From NCBI RefSeq assembly GCF_020177595.1, contig NZ_JAHTBL010000001.1, positions 558,001-622,000 of the forward strand: a DNA stretch of 64,000 bases. Reading direction: 5' to 3'. Within the stretch, counting starts at the first letter, position 1. Every line of letters begins with the position of its first letter. The position numbers and the translations under genes are program-made. Source of the stretch: Cognatishimia sp. MH4019. Lineage in GTDB: Bacteria; Pseudomonadota; Alphaproteobacteria; Rhodobacterales; Rhodobacteraceae. Below, in pieces: positions 49,046-57,736 of the stretch. Below the pieces are notes generated by a model. That model was not told the DNA's origin and made no database searches. It saw nothing but the letters and a program-made list of their open reading frames with translations.

Positions 49046-49789
49046 TTAGTCTTCTGCCTCCTCATTTGACCCGTCATTGCCATCGCCGGAACCTTCGCCG
49101 TCAGAGCCGCGGCCTTCGCCACCGGAGCCGCCATCGCCTTCACCGCCGTCTCCATCAGAGCCACGGTCCCCGCCGTCGCCTTCGCTGCCAGAGTCGCCTC
49201 CGTCGCCGCCCTCACCCTCAGAACCACCTTCTCCGTCGGAACCGCCGTCACCGTCACCACCGGACTCGCCTTCGCCGCCGCCATCTCCGTCGGAACCGCC
49301 GTCACCTTCGCCGCCCTCACCGCCGCCGGTGTCTTCGCCCTCATCATCAGGGCTGTCCTCACCATCAGGTTCGTCATCTTCGCCACCTGAACCACCGGTC
49401 CCACCTGGCTCACTTGAGCCGCCGCCTGGAGAACCATCGGTTCCGCCCGATCCCCCTTCGGGACCTGCCGCGGTTTGCACACCACCGGAAGAGAGATTGT
49501 CATCGGGTTCTCGAAAGCCGTTCCCGTCATCCGCGGACCCGGTCTGCCCGATTGAGGCAGTCGGTGCGTCGGTCAGGATCAATGCCTGTTGCGGGCAGAC
49601 CTCCAATACCTTCGCCAGCAAGTCGGGAAAGTCGTCCCGCGCGCGCAGCCGGTTTATGACCGGCCCTGGAATATCCGCTGCAAGGCAGAGGTTATAACTT
49701 GCCGCCGCCGCAGAATTTGTTTGAATAAAGCCAGCAGCCACAAATCCGCTGGAGAGTAAAAGTAATTTTCTTGAAAATTTGAGTTTCAT
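49046..49789 (-). CDS. Exported acidic Gly-rich low-complexity protein
   Basis: 247 residues: signal peptide (~1-30, ending NSAAAA), a short conserved-looking region with two Cys (YNLCLAADIPGPVINRLR ... VLEVCPQQAL, ~32-75), then a tail of ~140 residues made almost only of Gly, Asp, Glu and Ser, in irregular GGDGGSDGEG-like units. A TAAG tetrapeptide is at ~106-109 just before the tail. The tail could bind cations or be an unstructured spacer. It is too irregular for the RTX nonapeptide. The low-complexity DNA makes antisense frames open. Confidence 0.8.
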   Translation of the reverse strand: MKLKFSRKLLLLSSGFVAAGFIQTNSAAAASYNLCLAADIPGPVINRLRARDDFPDLLAKVLEVCPQQALILTDAPTASIGQTGSADDGNGFREPDDNLSSGGVQTAAGPEGGSGGTDGSPGGGSSEPGGTGGSGGEDDEPDGEDSPDDEGEDTGGGEGGEGDGGSDGDGGGEGESGGDGDGGSDGEGGSEGEGGDGGDSGSEGDGGDRGSDGDGGEGDGGSGGEGRGSDGEGSGDGNDGSNEEAED

Positions 49790-49914
49790 ATTCGACCCCG
49801 TTTTTGGGCGGGGCACTGTCAGGTCGAGACCCGACAAGGCCCACCAGATAAAAACCTGATCTTAGTCTGAAAAGCGCAATATCTCTGCTCAGATGATTGA
49901 CTAGTTTTTAGGCA

Positions 49915-50967
49915 CTAAACTTTTCGCATCCATTTTGTCGCAGTGCCCAAAGGGACTTCAGAGCCGCTTTTTAGCAAGGCAACAAGATGGGTGTTGCGCA
50001 CAAAAACGCGCTCAACCCGAGCCTCTGTTTCGGTAAGGGACACCGCATAAATGGCGTGGCGTGTTTCGTGAACGCGGCCTGCCGCAAGCGACAGCGCAGT
50101 TGGCACTCCATGGGCCGAAATCGCGTTGTCAGTCGATGCTGCGCGATGGCCCGCAGCACCCGCAGTGCAGCCATCTTCAACCCCAAGAACGCCCCGATGC
50201 CGTCCATTCCAAGGGGCATAGTCACGGCCGCCATTGGAGTACCATAGCATCGTGACGGGCAGACAGCGCGGGTCTTTGACGATGACGATGAGGTCACGTT
50301 CGGCCCGTCGCGCAATCGCTGTCCAACCGAACGCCGCGCCTGGAGCCTCGATCAGCGTGATGAAGTCTTCGTTAGCCGCCTGTGTCGGATAGCGTGTCAA
50401 ATCAACCGGTCCTGTGGCGCCGGGAAAATGATGCAAATCCTTGCCCTGCGCAGGATAATTTAGCCAGTTCCGACCCGCCTCCAACGGGGCGTCCGGCGTC
50501 ATCGCCGCTGCCTTGGGTGAAAAGCTGAGCCGACCACCATCGTCCATGTGGATCATGGGATGATGCGCGACAGGCAGCGCCCCGTTCCCGCCTACGATGC
50601 GATGTGTTTGCACCAGCGCGCCGCCGTTGAGCGCCACGCGTTTGTCCACCTGCGCGCCCATAACAGTCTTGCTCAGACGCATCACAACCTCTGTTGCGGA
50701 GTGGCGCACCACCTCCCACGCGCTGTTTGCCGTCAGCCCGTGGATCGGTGCCTCTATCAGGTCGCTCTTGCCAAACGGCGCGCAAAAGAAATCGCCTTGC
50801 AAACGCCGCTCGACCAAGGGGATCGTTTCATCTGATTGGACGGCTGGTTCATCAAGCCACGGCGCGCGGTGAAGGGGCGCAAGGCCATTCAAGCGCAGAT
50901 CGCAGATATGGCCAGTGTCCAAAGCGACACCGACACTATCGCTTTGCCCCGCAAGCCTGAGTGTCAC
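49915..50967 (-). CDS. Aldose 1-epimerase-like protein
   Basis: 350-residue galactose-mutarotase-fold protein. The His and Glu that would act as acid/base are suggested by [12 protein letters not shown] and by LGVEDGC, but the match to classical GalM motifs is partial. Acts on a sugar, substrate unknown. Its start overlaps the rlmE stop by 4 bp. Confidence 0.7.
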   Translation of the reverse strand: MTLRLAGQSDSVGVALDTGHICDLRLNGLAPLHRAPWLDEPAVQSDETIPLVERRLQGDFFCAPFGKSDLIEAPIHGLTANSAWEVVRHSATEVVMRLSKTVMGAQVDKRVALNGGALVQTHRIVGGNGALPVAHHPMIHMDDGGRLSFSPKAAAMTPDAPLEAGRNWLNYPAQGKDLHHFPGATGPVDLTRYPTQAANEDFITLIEAPGAAFGWTAIARRAERDLIVIVKDPRCLPVTMLWYSNGGRDYAPWNGRHRGVLGVEDGCTAGAAGHRAASTDNAISAHGVPTALSLAAGRVHETRHAIYAVSLTETEARVERVFVRNTHLVALLKSGSEVPLGTATKWMRKV

Positions 50968-51665
50968 CCTCGAAAACCCTGCGCGACTACGAACTTTTCG
51001 GAACTGTTGGACCGCGAAGCTGGTGGTTTCACATTAGCTACTTTGGTGAATTTCTGTTTCAGGAGCTTCTGTAAATCGCCCTCTGCCCCACCGGCCAGCA
51101 CCTTGGCCACAAAGGTTCCGCCTGGATCCAGAACGTCGAAGGCAAAGTAAGCCGCCGCCTCACATAAGGCCATGATCCGCAGGTGATCGGTCTGTTTATG
51201 TCCGGAACTGGCCGCCGCCATGTCCGACATCACAACATCCGCCTGCCCGCCCAGCCAGGTTTTTACCTTGTCGTCGGCCTCGTCTTCCAGAAAGTCCAGC
51301 ACATGCAGTTCGGCGCCAGCGATGGCTTCGACCTCTTGCAGGTCGATGCCCAGCACGGTGCCAACGGCCTTGCCTGACTTCTCGCCCAACGCGTTCACGC
51401 GTTTGACGGCCACCTGACACCAGCCCCCCGGTGCGCAGCCCAGATCGACGACCCGCGCCCCCGGCACCAGAAAGCGGAATTTATCGTCCAGTTCCAATAT
51501 CTTGAACGCCGCCCGCCCGCGATAGCCTTCGGCCTGCGCGCGCTTGACATAGGGGTCGTTCAACTGCCGTTCCAACCACAGGGTCGAGCTTAGCTTGCGC
51601 CCCCGCGCTGATTTCACCTTCACGCGCAAATCGCGCTGCCCGCGCCCGCTTGTCTTTTTTGCCAT
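50964..51665 (-). CDS. rlmE: 23S rRNA (U2552-2'-O)-methyltransferase RlmE
   Basis: 233-residue FtsJ-type methyltransferase. K/D/K/E-type catalytic residues lie in [24 protein letters not shown] and FVAKVLAGG; the SAM motif is [16 protein letters not shown]-terminal basic extension binds RNA. Its ATG shares one base with the ppx stop. Confidence 0.95.
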   Translation of the reverse strand: MAKKTSGRGQRDLRVKVKSARGRKLSSTLWLERQLNDPYVKRAQAEGYRGRAAFKILELDDKFRFLVPGARVVDLGCAPGGWCQVAVKRVNALGEKSGKAVGTVLGIDLQEVEAIAGAELHVLDFLEDEADDKVKTWLGGQADVVMSDMAAASSGHKQTDHLRIMALCEAAAYFAFDVLDPGGTFVAKVLAGGAEGDLQKLLKQKFTKVANVKPPASRSNSSEKFVVAQGFRG

Positions 51666-52792
51666 CAGCCCGGCCTTTCTTCCAAAACGCCGTCCGCGCT
51701 CATTTGTGCATATAGTAGCCCTTCGCGCAGACCGCGATCCGCGACCGACAGCCGGTCTGTCGGCCAGGATCGCAACAGCGCTTGCAGGATTGCCGCCCCC
51801 GACATGATCAGCGCCTGCCGGTCGCGCCCGATGCGCGGGTCATTGCGGCGCCCAACGGGCCCCAGTGCCAGATAGTCGTGAATGACTCGGTGAATTTGAT
51901 CCGAATCCATCCGCAACCCATCCACCTTGGACCGGTCATAGCGCTTGAGCCCCAGATGTGATGCCGCCACGGTCGTGACCGTCCCGCTGGTGCCGATAAT
52001 CTGAAACCCCTCGCGCGCCTGCTCTTCCGCGTAAGGCGCGAAATCGGCTAGGTTTTCTTCGAAAAAACAACTCATCAGCGCAAAGCGGCCCGCGTCATCT
52101 TCCACATCATGGAACTGATCGCGCAAGGTGGCGACGCCCAAGGGCACAGAAATCCAGTCCACGACTGATGCGTTGCCATCACCCGCATCACCGCGCCGCA
52201 ACCCTTCGGTGACTTGCATGATTGCCTGCGCCCGGTGCTTCTTCTTGACCCGGCGCAGATCAATCCAGACCAGTTCCGTCGAACCCCCGCCGATGTCCAC
52301 AACCAGCAATTGTTCGGTCTTTTTCGACACAAGTGGCGCGCAGGAAATCACGGCCAACCGCGCCTCTTCCTCGGGCGCGATTATCTCAAGCTCCAGCCCG
52401 GTTTCGCGCCGCACCTGCGCGATGAACTCGCGCGCATTGATCGCCCGGCGACAGGCCTCCGTCGCCACCAGTCGCATCTTCCTGACGCGGTGTTGCTTGA
52501 GCTTGTGCTTACAGATCCGCAGCGCCTGAACCGTGCGCTGCATGGACGCCCGCGACAACCGCCCGGACGCCTCAAGCCCCGCCCCCAACTGGACGGTCTT
52601 TGAAAAACTATCGACCACTTTGATCTGCTCGCCATCGGGACGCGCGATCAACATGCGGCAACTATTTGTGCCCAGATCAAGCGCTGCATAAAGCGGCGGC
52701 CTGTCCGGCGTAGAAGATGCGGTGCCTTCAACCGGTTTCGGGAGAGCGCCCGCACCTAAGGGACGCTTGGGCGCCATCATCACGCCCTCCAT
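51665..52792 (-). CDS. Ppx/GppA exopolyphosphatase family protein
   Basis: 375-residue ASKHA phosphatase. [17 protein letters not shown] (phosphate 1), [11 protein letters not shown] and [17 protein letters not shown] are the family motifs. Hydrolyses polyphosphate or pppGpp. First gene of ppx-rlmE-epimerase. ATG 52792 chosen; in-frame ATGs 52780 and 52777 with better GGAGGG spacing are alternatives. It complements the ppk2 gene 28 kb away in polyphosphate turnover. Confidence 0.92.
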   Translation of the reverse strand: MEGVMMAPKRPLGAGALPKPVEGTASSTPDRPPLYAALDLGTNSCRMLIARPDGEQIKVVDSFSKTVQLGAGLEASGRLSRASMQRTVQALRICKHKLKQHRVRKMRLVATEACRRAINAREFIAQVRRETGLELEIIAPEEEARLAVISCAPLVSKKTEQLLVVDIGGGSTELVWIDLRRVKKKHRAQAIMQVTEGLRRGDAGDGNASVVDWISVPLGVATLRDQFHDVEDDAGRFALMSCFFEENLADFAPYAEEQAREGFQIIGTSGTVTTVAASHLGLKRYDRSKVDGLRMDSDQIHRVIHDYLALGPVGRRNDPRIGRDRQALIMSGAAILQALLRSWPTDRLSVADRGLREGLLYAQMSADGVLEERPG

Positions 52793-52997
52793 TTCGAGTT
52801 GCCCTTAACCTATGACGTCCCCGTGATGCGCGCAAGGATGCTCATAAAGACCATGAATCGATTTCCGATGCGGGCCGGTGGCGTGATGTCGCGCAGTGGC
52901 TTACATCAAATGCGTCGCTGACAAGACGCGCTTTGTCGAAATTGAGCCGCGCCCATCGTCCGCGACCCCGTAGAAAGGCTCCAACAGGGAGAGTGCA

Positions 52998-53294
52998 ATG
53001 CCAGACGTCACCGTTGTCTATTGGCGCGATATTCCGGCGCAGGTTATCGTCGGGAAAGGACGCCGTGGGGCGAAAAAGCCGCTTGAAGAGCGGTTTGAGC
53101 AAGCCATTGACCGCGCCGCCATGAAGACCGGCGCGGCTGGCACGGACGACTATCTGGCCGAATGGCGTAAGGCGACCCCCTATTCCGTCGACGGCGACCC
53201 CGAGGCGGTTCTGGACGCAGAGGTCGCTCGCCTGCAGACCGAGTATGACCAAGAGCGGATCAAGGCTTTGATCGCAAATAATGGCTGGGCATAA
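52998..53294 (+). CDS. Small PF13769-type (virulence-factor-labelled) protein
   Basis: 98 residues, PDVTVVYWRDIPAQVIVGKG at the start; matches a family labelled virulence factor in databases, though that name comes from one early study and has little functional meaning. Good GGGAG site before the ATG. First gene of the one-carbon operon; the folate reductase follows by 25 bp. Constant pairing with such genes in related genomes suggests a part in methyl transfer, but no activity is known to me. Confidence 0.8.
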   Translation: MPDVTVVYWRDIPAQVIVGKGRRGAKKPLEERFEQAIDRAAMKTGAAGTDDYLAEWRKATPYSVDGDPEAVLDAEVARLQTEYDQERIKALIANNGWA

Positions 53295-53319
53295 GCTGAC
53301 AAATCTATGGGAGGCCGCG

Positions 53320-54243
53320 ATGGGTCTGTTGAATTTCAAGCGCAAGGATGACGTCAAAACCGTGAACCCACAGGTCGAGGCGTTCCTGAAAGATTACTCG
53401 ATCGAGGTGATGCCGCGCACCGCCGAGAAGGTCGAGAATTTCCGCGATCTGCTGCCCGAAGGCACCCGCGTTTACATCGCCCATATCGAAGGCACCCCGA
53501 TTGACGACATGGTCGCGACCGCCGCGCGGCTGGCCAAAGACGGCTACAAGGTGATGCCCCACTTCCCGGCCCGCATCATCAAGGATCAGACGGTTCTGGC
53601 CGACTGGATCGCACGCTATCAAGGCGAGGCAAACGTCGATGAGGCGCTCCTGCTGGCCGGTGGCGTGGCAGAGCCCCACGGCGCTTTCGACAGCTCCATG
53701 CAGCTGCTTGAGACCGGCCTTTTCGACAAGGCAGGCTTCAAACGCCTCCATGTCGCCGGACATCCCGAGGGCAACAAGGACATCGACCCCGACGGCTCCA
53801 TGAAGAACGTGGACGACGCCCTGCGTTGGAAGCAGAAATTTTCCGAGACAACGGATGCCGAAATGGCGCTCGCCACCCAGTTCTGCTTTGAAGCCAAGCC
53901 CGTGATTGCCTGGGCCGACGCCCTGCGCGACGCAGGCATCGACCTGCCGATTCATATCGGCGTTGCTGGCCCCGCCAAGCTACAAACGCTCATCAAGTTC
54001 TCCATCGCCTGCGGTGTCGGTGCCTCCCTTCGCGTCCTGCAGAAGCGCGCCAAGGATGTGACCAAGCTGGTGCTGCCATTCGAGCCGACCGAGTTCATCG
54101 CTGATCTGGCCGCCCACAAGGCCGCCAACCCCGATTTCAACATCACCTATGTGCATTTCTTCCCGCTGGGCGGGATCAAGACGAATGCCAATTGGGCGAT
54201 TGAACATGGCGGCGCCTCCGCCGTCCCCGCCTCTCAGGTCTAA
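53320..54243 (+). CDS. Methylenetetrahydrofolate reductase family protein
   Basis: 307-residue TIM-barrel protein of the MetF-like family. Family features: VYIAHIEGTPIDDMVATAAR, KVMPHFPARIIKDQ and PIHIGVAGPAKLQTLIKF. ATG at 53320 follows GGGAGG. In this operon the expected direction is oxidation of 5-methyl-THF made by the following methyltransferase, although MetF normally reduces; FAD site residues were not verified. Confidence 0.88.
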   Translation: MGLLNFKRKDDVKTVNPQVEAFLKDYSIEVMPRTAEKVENFRDLLPEGTRVYIAHIEGTPIDDMVATAARLAKDGYKVMPHFPARIIKDQTVLADWIARYQGEANVDEALLLAGGVAEPHGAFDSSMQLLETGLFDKAGFKRLHVAGHPEGNKDIDPDGSMKNVDDALRWKQKFSETTDAEMALATQFCFEAKPVIAWADALRDAGIDLPIHIGVAGPAKLQTLIKFSIACGVGASLRVLQKRAKDVTKLVLPFEPTEFIADLAAHKAANPDFNITYVHFFPLGGIKTNANWAIEHGGASAVPASQV

Positions 54244-54252
54244 GGATTAAGA

Positions 54253-55413
54253 ATGACCCGCACCGTACTGGAATCTAAATCGAAAACCGTTGTCATCGGC
54301 TTTGATGAGCCGTTCTGCGTGATCGGTGAACGGATCAATCCGACAGGCCGCAAATTGCTGGCCGCTCAGCTTGAGGCTGGCGATTTCTCGACCGTCGAGA
54401 AAGACGCGCTGGAACAGGTCGTCTGCGGTGCGCAGGTCCTCGATATCAACGCGGGCGTTGTCTATAACTCGAACCCCAACCCCAACGAGACCGAGCCGCC
54501 TTTGATGGGCAAGATCGTCGATCTCGTTCAGGGCCTCGTCGATATCCCGCTTTGCATAGATAGCTCCGTTCCCGGCGCTTTGGAGAAGGGTCTGGAACTG
54601 GCCAATGGCCGCCCCCTGCTGAACTCGGTCACGGGCGAGGAAGAGCGGCTGGAAGAAATCCTGCCCCTTGTAAAGAAGTACAACGTCCCCGTCGTCGCGA
54701 TTTCCAACGATGACACGGGCATTTCCGAAGACCCCGACGTCCGCTTTGCCGTTGCCAAGAAGATCGTCGAACGTGCCGCCGATTTTGGCATCCCCGCCCA
54801 TGATATCGTCGTCGATCCGCTTGTCATGCCAGTAGGTGCGATGGGCACGGCGGGTGTGCAAGTCTTTGAACTTGTGCGCAAACTCCGCGAAGAGCTGGGC
54901 GTAAACACGACCTGCGGCGCGTCCAATATCAGCTTTGGCCTGCCCAATCGACATGGCATCAACAACGCGTTCCTCGCCATGGCTTCCGCGGCCGGCATGA
55001 CCTCTGCGATCATGAACCCCGTCGCGATGCCCAAGACCAAGAAGATGGTCAGCGACCGGCTGGACGAGCTTAAAGCGCTGGGGGCCACGGCCCCGGATGA
55101 TATCGACATGACCGCCATCGCACCGCTCCTCGGCATGGCCCCCGCACAAGATATCGTGACAGAGCGCCTTGCCCGCCTCTCCGATCTGGGCATCATTGTC
55201 CCCGAGGGCGTCGAGCTGGGCAAGCTCGCCCCGCTCTTGGGTCTGTCACCCAAAGTTGGCGTCGCCTCCGAAGAGGTTATCTCGATCCGCGCCGCCGATT
55301 TCCTGCTGGATCACGACCCCTCGGGCGGCAACTGGATCAAACTGAACAAGACCAGCGCACCCGCCGGTGGACGGGGTGGTCGTGAAGGTGGGCGCAGAAG
55401 CCGCCGCGCGTAA
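54253..55413 (+). CDS. Methyltetrahydrofolate:corrinoid methyltransferase (DHPS-fold)
   Basis: 386-residue pterin-binding TIM barrel related to AcsE, MtrH and MtgA. Diagnostic parts: CVIGERINPTGRKLLAAQLE at ~22-41, AQVLDINAGV, CIDSSVPGALEKGLEL, and NTTCGASNISFGLPNRHGIN near 220. It passes the methyl group between corrinoid protein and tetrahydrofolate. A C-terminal Arg/Gly tail ends GGRGGREGGRRSRRA. Length exceeds the ~270-residue core, with an extra ~100-residue region at the C-terminus. Confidence 0.9.
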   Translation: MTRTVLESKSKTVVIGFDEPFCVIGERINPTGRKLLAAQLEAGDFSTVEKDALEQVVCGAQVLDINAGVVYNSNPNPNETEPPLMGKIVDLVQGLVDIPLCIDSSVPGALEKGLELANGRPLLNSVTGEEERLEEILPLVKKYNVPVVAISNDDTGISEDPDVRFAVAKKIVERAADFGIPAHDIVVDPLVMPVGAMGTAGVQVFELVRKLREELGVNTTCGASNISFGLPNRHGINNAFLAMASAAGMTSAIMNPVAMPKTKKMVSDRLDELKALGATAPDDIDMTAIAPLLGMAPAQDIVTERLARLSDLGIIVPEGVELGKLAPLLGLSPKVGVASEEVISIRAADFLLDHDPSGGNWIKLNKTSAPAGGRGGREGGRRSRRA

Positions 55414-55458
55414 GCTACAGTAAGAACGCTTTGGAAGGCCATGTAAAACGGTGATAAA

Positions 55459-57501
55459 ATGAAAGCTGACCCTCTCGTTATCTTCACGCCTTCGGGCAAA
55501 CGGGGTCACTTTCCTGTTGGCACACCGATCCTCACCGCTGCGCGCCAGTTGGGCGTCGATCTTGATAGCGTCTGCGGTGGTCGTGGCATCTGTTCCAAAT
55601 GCCAGATCACACCCTCCTATGGCGAGTTTCCAAAGCACGGCGTCACTGTTGAAGAGGACGCGCTGTCCGACTGGAACGCGGTCGAGCAGCGCTATGACGA
55701 CAAACGCGGCCTGAAAAAGGGCCGCCGCCTTGGCTGTCAGGCCACTGTCCAGAACGATATCGTCATCGACGTGCCACCCGAAAGCCAGGTGCACAAACAG
55801 GTCGTCCGCAAAGCCGCGACTGCCCGCGCCATCACGATGGAGCCCGCCACGCGCCTCTACTATGTCGAGGTGCCCGAACCCGACATGCATATCCCCACCG
55901 GAGATTTCGAGCGACTTCAAGATGCGCTTGCAACTCATTGGGATATAGACGGAATTACCGCTGATCTGACCCTGTTGCGCAAGCTGCAACCCGCCTTGCG
56001 CAAAGGCCAATGGGCTATCACTGTTGCGCTGCATAAAGGCCACCAAGACGACAAACATCGCGTCCTAGATGTCTGGCCCGGCTTCTTCGAAGGACCGCTC
56101 TACGGTCTCGCGATTGACCTCGGCTCCACCACCGTTGCCGCTCATCTGTGTGACCTAACCGACGGCACCGTGAAGGCGTCCAGCGGCATCATGAACCCGC
56201 AAATCCGCTTTGGCGAAGACCTCATGAGCCGCGTCAGCTACGCCATGATGAACCCCGGCGGCGATGTCGAAATGACCTCTGCCGTGCGCGACGCCATCAA
56301 CGAGCTGACCATGGCCATCGCCGATGAAGCGCAGATCGACGCGGCCCACATCGTTGAAACGGTCTTCGTCTGCAACCCGGTCATGCACCACCTGCTGCTG
56401 GGTATCGACCCGGTCGAGCTGGGCCAGGCCCCCTTCGCGCTCGCCACGTCCTCCTCTGTCAGCCTGGACGCCAAGGAACTGGACCTCAGCGCCATGAACG
56501 ACCGCGCCCGCGTCTTCATAATGCCGTGCATCGCAGGCCATGTAGGGGCTGATGCCGCAGCCGTCGCTCTCAGTGAAGAACCTCAGAATTCCAAAGACTT
56601 GGTGCTCATAGTTGATGTTGGTACCAATGCTGAAATCCTGCTCGGCAACACCGACAAGGTTCTCGCTTGCAGCTCGCCCACCGGCCCGGCGTTTGAGGGC
56701 GCGCAGATCTCCTCCGGCCAGCGCGCCGCCCCCGGCGCCATTGAAAAAATCGAGATTGACCCCGTCACCAAAGACCCCCGCTTCAGAGTCATTGGTTGCG
56801 ATCTATGGTCCACCGAAGACGGCTTCACCGAGGCCACAGCGACCACCGGCATCACCGGCATTTGCGGCTCCGGCATCATCGACGCCGTGGCCGAGATGCG
56901 CATGGCGGGCCTGCTCGACCCGTCCGGCCTGATCGGTGGCCCCGATCAAACCGGCACTGCCCGTTCGATCCCCGAGGGCCGAACCCATGCCTATGTCGTC
57001 CATGACGGCACAACTGATGGCGGCCCTCTGATCACTGTCACCCAAGGCGATATTCGCGCAATTCAGCTCGCGAAATCAGCGCTTTACGCAGGCGCACGCC
57101 TGCTCATGGATGAGATGGAGGTCGACACAGTTGATCGTATCGTCCTTGCAGGTGCCTTCGGCGCACATATCTCCAGCAAGCACGCGATGGTCCTCGGCAT
57201 GATCCCCGACGCGCCGCTGGACAAAGTTTCAAGTGCGGGCAACGCCGCTGGCACCGGGGCGCGCATCGCGCTTTGCAATACGTCCGCGCGCACGCATATC
57301 GAAACGCTGGTCAAGCAGATCGACAAGGTCGAAACCGCCATCGAGCCGAAATTCCAAGAGCATTTCGTCGCTGCCAACGCGATCCCTCATGCAACCGATC
57401 CATTCCCGGAACTGGCCAAGATCACGTCCCTGCCAGATGTCAGTTTCAACACCAATTCCGGCGATCAAGCTGGGGGTCGCCGCCGCCGCAGACGCGCTTG
57501 A
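55459..57501 (+). CDS. RamA-like corrinoid-activating ASKHA ferredoxin (DUF4445)
   Basis: 680-residue protein with an N-terminal 2Fe-2S ferredoxin domain (Cys 39, 45, 48, 93; VCGGRGICSKC) and an ASKHA ATPase-like domain (YGLAIDLGSTTVAAHLCDLT, LVLIVDVGTNAEILLG). Such proteins reductively re-activate inactive cob(II)alamin on corrinoid proteins. Last gene of the operon and, like the previous one, it ends in an Arg/Gly tail (AGGRRRRRRA). Supports a corrinoid methyl-transfer operon, although the corrinoid protein itself is not in this window. Confidence 0.92.
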   Translation: MKADPLVIFTPSGKRGHFPVGTPILTAARQLGVDLDSVCGGRGICSKCQITPSYGEFPKHGVTVEEDALSDWNAVEQRYDDKRGLKKGRRLGCQATVQNDIVIDVPPESQVHKQVVRKAATARAITMEPATRLYYVEVPEPDMHIPTGDFERLQDALATHWDIDGITADLTLLRKLQPALRKGQWAITVALHKGHQDDKHRVLDVWPGFFEGPLYGLAIDLGSTTVAAHLCDLTDGTVKASSGIMNPQIRFGEDLMSRVSYAMMNPGGDVEMTSAVRDAINELTMAIADEAQIDAAHIVETVFVCNPVMHHLLLGIDPVELGQAPFALATSSSVSLDAKELDLSAMNDRARVFIMPCIAGHVGADAAAVALSEEPQNSKDLVLIVDVGTNAEILLGNTDKVLACSSPTGPAFEGAQISSGQRAAPGAIEKIEIDPVTKDPRFRVIGCDLWSTEDGFTEATATTGITGICGSGIIDAVAEMRMAGLLDPSGLIGGPDQTGTARSIPEGRTHAYVVHDGTTDGGPLITVTQGDIRAIQLAKSALYAGARLLMDEMEVDTVDRIVLAGAFGAHISSKHAMVLGMIPDAPLDKVSSAGNAAGTGARIALCNTSARTHIETLVKQIDKVETAIEPKFQEHFVAANAIPHATDPFPELAKITSLPDVSFNTNSGDQAGGRRRRRRA

Positions 57502-57526
57502 CGGCCCCGCGCGGGCGGTCTAGTCA
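57498..57526 (+). promoter_or_regulatory. Probable tRNA-Gly promoter
   Basis: TTGACG (57498-57503), 17-base spacer, TAGTCA (57521-57526), 11 bp before the tRNA. The -35 box contains the TGA stop codon of the ASKHA gene. Confidence 0.5.
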
Positions 57527-57537
57527 AACATTCCGGC

Positions 57538-57611
57538 GCGGGTATGGTGAAAAGGTATCACGCGAGCTTCCCAAGCTTAAGTTACGGGTTCGATTCCCGT
57601 TACCCGCTCCA
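57538..57611 (+). tRNA. tRNA-Gly (CCC)
   Basis: 74 bases. Acceptor stem GCGGGTA pairs with TACCCGC, followed by the discriminator T and encoded CCA; T arm CGGGTTCGATTCCCG; anticodon loop TTCCCAA gives CCC. The anticodon stem has a weak outer pair. Confidence 0.95.
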
Positions 57612-57631
57612 AAAGTTTCACCCTTGGATTT

Positions 57632-57692
57632 GGATATTTGAGAAAAGCGAAGCGTTAATGCCGCGCCCTGACTTCGCTTTTTGAAAATATCC
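57632..57692. repeat. Long imperfect hairpin from two copies of the dispersed repeat
   Basis: GGATATTT (57632-57639) and AAAAGCGAAG (57643-57652) pair with CTTCGCTTTT (57672-57681) and AAATATCC (57685-57692), with a 3-base internal loop and a 19-base terminal loop. Both arms resemble the 20-mer at 17335-17354. It may terminate the tRNA and ASKHA transcripts; the U-run is weak. Confidence 0.65.
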
Positions 57693-57736
57693 CCGCGCGG
57701 AGCGCAAAATAATCAAAAAGAATGCGCCGCAGGCGC

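Noticed and set aside
49077-49697. Plus-strand frame encoding a Pro/Ser-rich protein
   Set aside because: It is the mirror of the Gly/Asp/Glu-rich tract on the minus strand. The minus frame has a signal peptide and a structured N-terminal part; the plus frame has neither.
49046-49789. RTX-type calcium-binding repeats in the Gly-rich protein
   Set aside because: The nonapeptide GGxGxDxUx with its regular hydrophobic position is not present; units are irregular and lack hydrophobic residues.
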